6,779 bases of DNA from an uncultured Micrococcales bacterium (GTDB lineage: Bacteria > Actinomycetota > Actinomycetes > Actinomycetales > Microbacteriaceae). Under the pieces are notes generated by a model. The model did no database searches. It was not told where the DNA came from and saw only the letters and a list, made by a program, of their open reading frames with translations. Shown here in pieces: positions 1 through 6,779 of the stretch (positions within the stretch are counted from its first letter, which is position 1; each line of letters starts with the position of its first letter). The DNA lies in contig CAIKYE010000111.1 in assembly GCA_903831585.1 (NCBI GenBank), forward strand, positions 1-6,779, in the 5' to 3' direction. A program made the translations under genes and the position numbers.

Positions 1-5
1 AATCA

Positions 6-34
6 GGGGTCATTTTCTTTTTGCGGATGACTCC
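6..34. repeat. Imperfect inverted repeat downstream of the acetyltransferase gene
   Basis: GGGGTCAT (6-13) faces ATGACTCC (27-34) across a 13-base loop. Read on the plus strand this gives eight pairs including one G-U. Read on the minus strand, the direction of the acetyltransferase transcript, it has an A-C mismatch. It lies just beyond the stop codon of the minus-strand gene, so it could mark the end of that transcript or of a converging gene outside the window. Neither side has a clear T-run, so a factor-independent terminator is not supported. Confidence 0.25.
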
Positions 35-39
35 GAGGC

Positions 40-483
40 TTACTTATCGATTTGGTAGTGAATGAACCCAGTCTTGGTTGCCACTCGGTCATAAAGCTGC
101 TGGGCGGTCTTGTTTGAGTCGGCGGTTAGCCAATAAACCTTGGTGGCACCGGCAGCCTCGGCCCAGGCTTGAACGTGTTCGATCAGCGCTCGCCCAGCAC
201 CGGCACCGCGCCCGGAGACCGAAACAAAGAGATCTTCAAGATAGACATACTTGCCGCGCGACCAGGTGCCCGGATGGGTAATCCAATTCACCATGCCAAT
301 TGCTTCGCCTTCATCGTTCAAAGCGAGAGCACCGAACATGTCGATGGATGGGTCAATCAGCCGTTCAAAAGTGTGGCGGGTGATTTCGTCTTCGAGTTCG
401 GTTTCGTAAAACTCTAGGTAGCCTCTCCAAAGCGGAAGCCAGGCATCAAAGTCGTCTTTGTTGAGGGCTCGCACTATGGGCAT
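40..483 (-). CDS. GNAT-family N-acetyltransferase
   Basis: This complete gene encodes 147 residues and is predicted to be a soluble cytoplasmic enzyme that moves an acetyl group from acetyl-CoA to an amine; the acceptor cannot be read from the sequence. The protein has the usual length and order of a single GNAT domain. An N-terminal helix region rich in aromatic and acidic residues (about 10-45) is followed by a beta-strand section (about 50-90). Next comes the acetyl-CoA pyrophosphate-binding motif A, LEDLFVSVSGRGAGAG (82-97), which carries the R/Q-x-x-G-x-G/A signature. Motif B follows around N124-Y131, with Ala-Gln-Gln-Leu-Tyr, and the domain ends with the common Thr-Gly-Phe near residue 140. 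The ATG at 483-481 has no convincing Shine-Dalgarno but lies 7 bases beyond a TAAACT -10-like element, consistent with leaderless translation. It diverges from the gene at 543. The GNAT assignment is firm; the substrate is unknown. Confidence 0.9.
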   Translation of the reverse strand: MPIVRALNKDDFDAWLPLWRGYLEFYETELEDEITRHTFERLIDPSIDMFGALALNDEGEAIGMVNWITHPGTWSRGKYVYLEDLFVSVSGRGAGAGRALIEHVQAWAEAAGATKVYWLTADSNKTAQQLYDRVATKTGFIHYQIDK

Positions 484-490
484 GAACCCG

Positions 491-518
491 AGTTTAGTTG
501 TCGATGGTTGTCGCCCAA
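491..518 (-). promoter_or_regulatory. Putative leaderless promoter of the acetyltransferase gene
   Basis: On the minus strand, TTGGGC (518-513) and TAAACT (496-491) are 16 bases apart. The -10 element fits the actinobacterial TANNNT pattern. Seven bases separate it from the ATG (483-481), so transcription would start at or beside the A of the start codon. No Shine-Dalgarno is visible, which fits a leaderless message. The -35 match is only partial. This is inferred from motif and spacing alone. Confidence 0.45.
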
Positions 519-536
519 ATTCTTCACAGGTAACCT
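508..536 (+). promoter_or_regulatory. Putative leaderless promoter of the 119-residue protein gene
   Basis: TTGTCG (508-513) and TAACCT (531-536) are separated by 17 bases, and six bases (537-542) then lead straight to the ATG at 543. The -10 fits TANNNT and the -35 shares four positions with TTGACA. The only purine-rich stretch upstream of the ATG is AGG at 528-530, 12 bases away, too far for a good ribosome site. A leaderless transcript is therefore the simplest reading. The -35 touches the -35 of the opposing promoter at base 513. Confidence 0.45.
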
Positions 537-542
537 ATTGGG

Positions 543-902
543 ATGCCCATTCTTGAACTCAAAAGCGACGAGCTCGTCATCAGGCTCAGCTTCTGGCAGC
601 GCTTAGCCGCAGTTCACGGTGATGTACACATTCCGGCCACCAGCATTCGTGGGGCAGTGGTCGCAGACCCAAAATGGGACAGAACCATCGGTTTTAAAGT
701 GCCGGGCACAGCCTTTCCGGGTTTCATCATCGCCGGAACCTACATAAAGCCCAAAGACTCGGCCTTTGTCTATTGGACCCGCTCAAACAAGAGCGTTTTG
801 CAGCTGAACCTGAGCGGACGCCCCTACAACCGAGTGTTTATCGGGGTTGACGACGCTGCCGCGCTCGCGGAGCAGATCAACGACGCCATCACGGCCTGCT
901 AG
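543..902 (+). CDS. Conserved-type hypothetical protein, possibly PH-like fold
   Basis: This complete gene encodes 119 residues and I cannot assign a function. There is no signal peptide and no membrane segment, so a cytoplasmic protein is expected. The sequence alternates hydrophobic and polar residues, suggesting several beta strands: about 2-15, 27-41, 50-66, 73-78, 83-90 and 97-101. A Gly/Pro-rich centre (GFKVPGTAFPGF, 50-61) is followed at the end by one amphipathic helix (DDAAALAEQINDAI, 103-116). A run of strands closed by a C-terminal helix is the order seen in small bacterial pleckstrin-homology-like domains. I recall similar short proteins in other actinomycetes, but both points are inference. 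The ATG lies 6 bases after a TAACCT -10-like element. The gene reads towards rpoB but is separated from it by 247 bases with an independent promoter, so it is probably not part of that operon. Its nine leucine codons include no CTA, unlike rpoB/rpoC. The single cysteine is the last residue. Confidence 0.75.
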   Translation: MPILELKSDELVIRLSFWQRLAAVHGDVHIPATSIRGAVVADPKWDRTIGFKVPGTAFPGFIIAGTYIKPKDSAFVYWTRSNKSVLQLNLSGRPYNRVFIGVDDAAALAEQINDAITAC

Positions 903-928
903 CCCAGTAAACATAAGGGCTCTAGCCC
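901..928 (+). terminator. Weak hairpin after the hypothetical gene
   Basis: GGGCT (917-921) can pair either with AGCCC just downstream (924-928), giving a tight stem realistically closed by a TCTA loop, or with AGCCC overlapping the stop codon (901-905). A second small stem, GGTC/GACC (937-940 with 946-949), follows. The position after a stop codon suggests transcript end formation or RNA protection. No U-run follows either stem directly, so intrinsic termination is weakly supported. Confidence 0.25.
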
Positions 929-980
929 CGCAAGGTGGTCAAATCGACCTCATTAGCACTTTTGGCGGCTTTTTGGGGCG

Positions 981-1025
981 AATTGCAAAAAATTGTTGGC
1001 AGATTTAGCCCAATCGTTATAGGGT
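981..1025 (+). promoter_or_regulatory. Putative sigma70-type promoter of rpoB-rpoC
   Basis: TTGGCA (996-1001) serves as -35. The -10 is either TATAGG (1018-1023, 16-base spacer) or TAGGGT (1020-1025, 18-base spacer, a TANNNT match). An A/T-rich block with a six-A tract (987-992) lies immediately upstream and could act like an UP element, as expected for a strongly expressed operon. Initiation would fall near 1030-1033, giving a leader of about 117 bases before the TTG start. No other stretch between 903 and 1149 gives a comparable -35/-10 pair. The motif match is good but no start-site data exist. Confidence 0.5.
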
Positions 1026-1047
1026 AGAGGTTTGCTCCCCAACTCCC

Positions 1048-1091
1048 CGCATGCATATTTTGGCTGCGCGCTTGACGCATATTTTGGCGTC
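1048..1091 (+). promoter_or_regulatory. Twin stem-loops with identical loops in the rpoB leader
   Basis: Two adjacent hairpins lie in the predicted 5' leader. Hairpin 1 pairs CGCA (1048-1051) and GC (1053-1054) with GC (1063-1064) and TGCG (1065-1068), with T1052 bulged. Hairpin 2 pairs GACGC (1074-1078) with GCGTC (1087-1091) perfectly. Both close with the same G-C and C-G pairs on the same 8-base loop, ATATTTTG. The outer stems differ in sequence but keep pairing, which suggests that structure and loop matter together. A protein or RNA binding site controlling rpoB expression is the natural guess. I do not recognise it as a named motif. Confidence 0.45.
1053..1088 (+). repeat. 12-base direct repeat, 24-base period
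   Basis: GCATATTTTGGC occurs exactly at 1053-1064 and again at 1077-1088, so the copies start 24 bases apart with 12 bases between. Each copy supplies the loop and closing base pairs of one of the two stem-loops described at 1048-1091. A shorter look-alike, GCACTTTTGGC, sits at 956-966 upstream of the promoter, but it lacks the surrounding stem. Confidence 0.85.
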
Positions 1092-1093
1092 TT

Positions 1094-1119
1094 TGGTTCT
1101 TGGGTCGCGATTCCAACCA
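1094..1119 (+). promoter_or_regulatory. Third possible leader stem-loop before the rpoB ribosome site
   Basis: TGGTT (1094-1098) can pair with AACCA (1115-1119). The stem can extend inward with GG (1102-1103) and CC (1113-1114) around a three-base bulge. The 3' arm also contains TCCAA (1112-1116), which could instead pair with TTGGA (1135-1139) across the Shine-Dalgarno. The two pairings exclude each other. The stems are short, so this is only a suggestive arrangement. Confidence 0.25.
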
Positions 1120-1136
1120 CTCAGATCTAGTTCCTT

Positions 1137-1143
1137 GGAGGGA
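1137..1143 (+). promoter_or_regulatory. Shine-Dalgarno that sets the TTG start of rpoB
   Basis: GGAGGGA at 1137-1143 contains a perfect GGAGG core (1137-1141) with 8 bases to the TTG at 1150. The in-frame ATG at 1051 has no comparable site and would place the leader hairpins inside the coding region. This site is the main reason for choosing the TTG. Confidence 0.85.
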
Positions 1144-1149
1144 CATCTC

Positions 1150-4100
1150 TTGGCATCGTCGAAAAAGATTAAGAACACTCGCTCAACAAAGCGCCTTTCG
1201 TTCGCAAAAGTAACTGAAGCTCTAGAAGTTCCAGATCTACTTACCCTGCAGACCGAGAGCTTTGATTGGCTAATCGGAAACCCAGCATGGAAGTCAAAGA
1301 GTCTCAGCGTAAGAAACGGTCTCGAAGAAATTTTCGCCGAGATTTCTCCAATCGTTGACTCAGCAAACCCTGCTCAGGCACCGAAGATGGGAATCAGCTT
1401 CGAGAAGCCAGAGCTTTATGACCCTGAGTACACTCCTGACGAGTGCAAGGTTAAGGGTCGCAGCTACACCCAGCCTCTTTACATCAAGGCAGAGTTCACC
1501 AACTACGAAACCGGTGAGATCAAATCTCAGACCGTTTTCATGGGCGACTTTCCTGTGATGACCGAGAAGGGCACCTTCGTAATTAACGGAACCGAGCGCG
1601 TTGTTGTTTCACAGCTCGTGCGTTCACCTGGTGTCTACTTCTCACAGACCACAAACACAACCGGAAACCTTGACGTGCGCAACATTCGTGCGCAGATCAT
1701 TCCAAGCCGTGGTTCATACCTTGAGTTCTTGACCGAGTGGGTCAAAGAAGAGCGCAAGCCAATGGCACGTTACGGCAAGCCAATTGTTCAGGTGCAGGTT
1801 GACCGCAAGACCAAAGTCTCGGCAACTATTTTCTTGAAGGCACTCGGTTTGAGTGAAGACGAGATTCGCGCAGAGTTCGCAGACATCAAGGATGCCGTTG
1901 CGAAGAATGCAAAGGGTTGGACAATCGACGTTGACCTAATCGAGAACACTCTCGAGTATGACAAGTCGAAGGCATACGCAACCAACAACATCATCAGCAA
2001 AGAAGATGCACTTCGCGAGCTCTACCGCAAGGTTCGCAGCGAAGCAGCGGGACCAGAAGTTGCCGAGGCATGGTTGAAGTCAACCTACTTCGACACCAAG
2101 CGTTACAACCTAGCCAAGGTTGGCCGTCACAAGCTAAACCGCAAGCTGGGCCTAGACGTTGCTGGCGACAAGAACACCCTGATGATCGAAGACATCGTTG
2201 CGACCATCAAGTACCTATTGGTCTTCGACCTCAGCCAGGCACCGCAGAACGGCAACCTTGCAACCCCAATTGACCTAGTCATGGGCGGCAAGAAGTCAGC
2301 GGTAACCATCTCGTCTGACGACATCGATGACTTCTCAAACCGACGCATTCGCTCGGTTGGTGAACTAATTCAGAACCAGGTTCGCATCGGTCTAAGCCGC
2401 ATGGAGCGCGTTGTTCGCGAGCGCATGTCGACTCAGGACATCGAAGCAATTACTCCGATGACTTTGATTAACTTGCGTCCGGTTGTTTCTGCAATCAAGG
2501 AGTTCTTCGGAGCTTCACAGTTGTCACAGTTCATGGATCAGAACAACCCGTTGGCAGGATTGGCTCACAAGCGTCGCTTGTCAGCCCTAGGCCCAGGTGG
2601 TATCGCTCGTGAGCGTGCACAGATGGAAGTTCGTGACGTTCACCCTTCTCACTATGGACGCATGTGTCCGGTTGAAACTCCTGAAGGTCCGAACATTGGT
2701 TTGATCGGTTCGTTGACTGCGTTTGCTCGCATCAACGCATTCGGTTTCATCGAGACTCCTTACTTCAAGGTCACCAACTCAAAAGTTGCAAAGGGTGCAC
2801 CTGACTATCTAGACGCAGCATCAGAGGCCGGCAAGATTATTGCTCCAGCAGATGTTCCGCTAAACGCAGACCGCACTTTTGCAAATGCAAAGGTGTTCGC
2901 GCGTTACCGCGGAGAGGTTGTTGAAGTTGATGCGGCAGAAGTTGACTTCGTCGACATCTCACCTCGTCAGCTCGCATCGGTTTCAACTTCGTTGATTCCG
3001 TTCCTCGAGCACGATGACTCAACCCGTGCGCTAATGGGTGCAAACATGCAGCGTCAGGCAGTTCCACTGCTACGCAGCGTTGCCCCTCTAGTTGGCACAG
3101 GCATGGAGCGCGTTGCAGCAATCGACTCAGGCGCAGCAGTTATCAACGAGACCGCTGGTGTCGTTGAAGAAGTTGCAGCAGACAAGGTTGTTATCAAGCA
3201 GGATGCTGGCGGCACCAAGTCATACATTCTTCGCAAGTTCGACCGCTCGAACCAGGGCACCGCTATCAACCAGCGTTCGATCGTTTCGGTTGGCCAGAAG
3301 GTTGATGCCGGAGAAGTTCTTGCAGACGGCCCAGCTACCGAAAACGGCGAGCTCGCACTAGGAAAAGACCTGCTCGTGGCATTCATGCCATGGGAGGGTC
3401 ACAACTTCGAAGACGCGATCATCATCAGCCAGAACTTGGTCAAAGATGACACCCTCAGCTCGATTCACATCGAGGAGTATGAGGTTGAGGCACGCGATAC
3501 CAAGCTAGGTAAAGAAGAGATCACCGCCGACCTGCCGAACATTTCGACAGAGGCTTTGGCTCAGCTAGACGAGCGCGGCATCATTCGCATCGGTGCAGAG
3601 GTTCGCCCAGGCGACATCCTGGTTGGAAAGGTCACCCCTAAGGGTGAAACCGAGCTAACCCCGGAAGAGCGTCTGCTTCGCGCAATCTTTAACGAGAAGA
3701 GTCGCGAAGTTCGCGACACCTCTTTGAAGGTTCCGCACGGTGAGCAGGGAACCATCATCGGCGTCAAGGTATTTGACATCGACGAGGGTGACGACGAGCT
3801 AGGTGCCGGTGTTAACCAGCGCGTAGTGATTCACATCGCTCAGAAGCGCAAGATTACCGAGGGTGACAAGCTTGCTGGTCGCCACGGTAACAAGGGTGTT
3901 ATCTCAAAGATTCTGCCAATCGAAGACATGCCATTCCTCGAGGATGGAACTCCGGTTGACATCGTTCTAAACCCGCTAGGTATTCCTGGTCGAATGAACT
4001 TCGGTCAGATTCTTGAGCTTCACCTCGGCTGGATCGCTAAGCAGGGTTGGGACGTTAAAGACGGCGCAAAGTGGGCCGCCAACCTCGTTGACGAAATGCG

Positions 4101-4755
4101 TCACGGCGAGCCAGGCACCCCGGTTGCAACCCCTGTCTTCGACGGCGCATCGAAAGATGAAGTTGCCGGTCTTCTAGAGTCGACTCGTCCGAACAAGGAT
4201 GGTCAGCACCTCGTGAAGAAGTCGGGTAAGGCACGTCTATTCGACGGTCGCTCAGGCGAGCCATACCCAGAAGACATCTCGGTCGGTTACATGTATATCT
4301 TGAAGTTGCACCACTTGGTAGACGACAAGATTCACGCACGTTCAACCGGTCCTTACTCAATGATCACTCAGCAGCCACTAGGTGGTAAGGCGCAGTTCGG
4401 TGGACAGCGCTTTGGTGAGATGGAAGTTTGGGCTCTTCAGGCTTACGGTGCAGCGCACACTCTTCAAGAGTTGCTCACCATTAAGTCAGACGACATCAAC
4501 GGTCGAATCAAGACCTACGATGCAATCGTCAAGGGTCAGAACATCCAGGCTCCTGGTATTCCAGAGTCGTTCCGAGTTCTAACTAAAGAAATGCAGTCGC
4601 TCGCTCTAAACGTTGAGGTTCTCAACGCAAAGGGTGAAGCAGTCAACTTGATGGAAGAAGACTTCGAAGCAGATCGCACTGCAGAAGACCTCGGAATCAA
4701 CTTGTCTCGCAACGAAGCACTTTCGGCAGACAACGACTCACCTACTTACTACTAA
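1150..4755 (+). CDS. rpoB: DNA-directed RNA polymerase subunit beta
   Basis: This complete gene encodes 1,201 residues from a TTG start (read as Met) and specifies the beta subunit of the cytoplasmic RNA polymerase core. With beta' it forms the active centre and the DNA/RNA channel. Visible family landmarks include LSFAKV near the N-terminus and the [15 protein letters not shown] and [20 protein letters not shown] blocks. The rifampicin pocket follows ([15 protein letters not shown]... to ...[11 protein letters not shown], 454-482), then [20 protein letters not shown]. The [12 protein letters not shown] block carries the two active-site lysines K907 and K915, equivalent to E. coli K1065 and K1073. 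The C-terminal [29 protein letters not shown] block interlocks with beta'. The protein is slightly longer than the roughly 1,170 residues usual in mycobacteria. The excess appears to sit in the lobe, residues about 194-284. The start is fixed by a GGAGG site 8 bases upstream; a longer reading from ATG 1051 adds 33 residues unlike the family. rpoC follows after 26 bases. Confidence 0.98.
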   Translation: MASSKKIKNTRSTKRLSFAKVTEALEVPDLLTLQTESFDWLIGNPAWKSKSLSVRNGLEEIFAEISPIVDSANPAQAPKMGISFEKPELYDPEYTPDECKVKGRSYTQPLYIKAEFTNYETGEIKSQTVFMGDFPVMTEKGTFVINGTERVVVSQLVRSPGVYFSQTTNTTGNLDVRNIRAQIIPSRGSYLEFLTEWVKEERKPMARYGKPIVQVQVDRKTKVSATIFLKALGLSEDEIRAEFADIKDAVAKNAKGWTIDVDLIENTLEYDKSKAYATNNIISKEDALRELYRKVRSEAAGPEVAEAWLKSTYFDTKRYNLAKVGRHKLNRKLGLDVAGDKNTLMIEDIVATIKYLLVFDLSQAPQNGNLATPIDLVMGGKKSAVTISSDDIDDFSNRRIRSVGELIQNQVRIGLSRMERVVRERMSTQDIEAITPMTLINLRPVVSAIKEFFGASQLSQFMDQNNPLAGLAHKRRLSALGPGGIARERAQMEVRDVHPSHYGRMCPVETPEGPNIGLIGSLTAFARINAFGFIETPYFKVTNSKVAKGAPDYLDAASEAGKIIAPADVPLNADRTFANAKVFARYRGEVVEVDAAEVDFVDISPRQLASVSTSLIPFLEHDDSTRALMGANMQRQAVPLLRSVAPLVGTGMERVAAIDSGAAVINETAGVVEEVAADKVVIKQDAGGTKSYILRKFDRSNQGTAINQRSIVSVGQKVDAGEVLADGPATENGELALGKDLLVAFMPWEGHNFEDAIIISQNLVKDDTLSSIHIEEYEVEARDTKLGKEEITADLPNISTEALAQLDERGIIRIGAEVRPGDILVGKVTPKGETELTPEERLLRAIFNEKSREVRDTSLKVPHGEQGTIIGVKVFDIDEGDDELGAGVNQRVVIHIAQKRKITEGDKLAGRHGNKGVISKILPIEDMPFLEDGTPVDIVLNPLGIPGRMNFGQILELHLGWIAKQGWDVKDGAKWAANLVDEMRHGEPGTPVATPVFDGASKDEVAGLLESTRPNKDGQHLVKKSGKARLFDGRSGEPYPEDISVGYMYILKLHHLVDDKIHARSTGPYSMITQQPLGGKAQFGGQRFGEMEVWALQAYGAAHTLQELLTIKSDDINGRIKTYDAIVKGQNIQAPGIPESFRVLTKEMQSLALNVEVLNAKGEAVNLMEEDFEADRTAEDLGINLSRNEALSADNDSPTYY

Positions 4756-4770
4756 AGAGAATCTGGACTT

Positions 4771-6779
<2,009 letters not shown>

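Noticed and set aside
6..34. Intrinsic terminator at the left edge
   Set aside because: The stem is short with a 13-base loop and has no T-run on the 3' side in either direction, so I list it only as an inverted repeat.
78..417. Plus-strand frames opposite the acetyltransferase gene
   Set aside because: The minus-strand frame has a complete GNAT domain with motif A; the opposing frames have no family features.
1072..1101. TTGACG as the -35 box of an rpoB promoter
   Set aside because: At 16, 17 or 18 bases downstream the hexamers are TGGTTC, GGTTCT and GTTCTT, none of which fit TANNNT. The bases are better explained as part of the second stem-loop.
922..1146. Minus-strand reading frame of 74 codons across the rpoB upstream region
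   Set aside because: It overlays the predicted promoter and leader, has no ribosome site that I can see, and its protein has no recognisable family character.
3054..3386. Minus-strand reading frame of 110 codons inside rpoB
   Set aside because: It lies opposite conserved rpoB coding sequence and its Ser/Ala/Thr-rich, low-complexity product is typical of an antisense shadow frame.

Overview
The window is a bacterial chromosomal segment carrying the start of the RNA polymerase beta/beta' operon. It looks like an actinomycete (Actinomycetota). The RpoB and RpoC proteins resemble recalled mycobacterial and Microbacteriaceae sequences closely over the core motifs, rpoB starts at a TTG codon as in mycobacteria, and rpoB is not directly preceded by rplJ-rplL. 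Base composition is near balanced rather than GC-rich, and CTA is a favoured leucine codon in rpoB/rpoC. Both point to one of the lower-GC lineages, such as the small planktonic freshwater or marine Microbacteriaceae-like groups. That placement is inferred from memory of sequence families, not from a search.

Layout: positions 40-483 (minus strand) encode a complete GNAT-family N-acetyltransferase. Positions 543-902 (plus strand) encode a complete 119-residue conserved-type protein of unknown function, possibly PH-like. These two genes diverge from a 59-base gap that appears to hold two overlapping, back-to-back promoters, each placed so that its transcript would begin at or next to the ATG (leaderless mRNAs). 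A 247-base gap (903-1149) follows. It holds weak hairpins, a plausible sigma70-type promoter (996-1025) and a leader of about 117 bases. Within the leader, two consecutive stem-loops show the same 8-base loop (ATATTTTG) on different stems. A strong Shine-Dalgarno then precedes the TTG start of rpoB (1150-4755). After 26 bases and another good Shine-Dalgarno, rpoC starts at 4782 and runs off the right edge, with 666 codons present.

Functionally, rpoB and rpoC encode the two large subunits that form the RNA polymerase active centre and are almost certainly co-transcribed. The two upstream genes have no evident functional tie to transcription. Most of the window is ordinary core genome. The parts worth a second look are the twin stem-loops in the rpoB leader, the divergent leaderless promoter pair, apparent lineage-specific enlargements in the beta lobe and the beta' clamp region, and the unusual leucine codon preference. 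I saw no tRNA, rRNA, CRISPR array, insertion sequence or phage gene.
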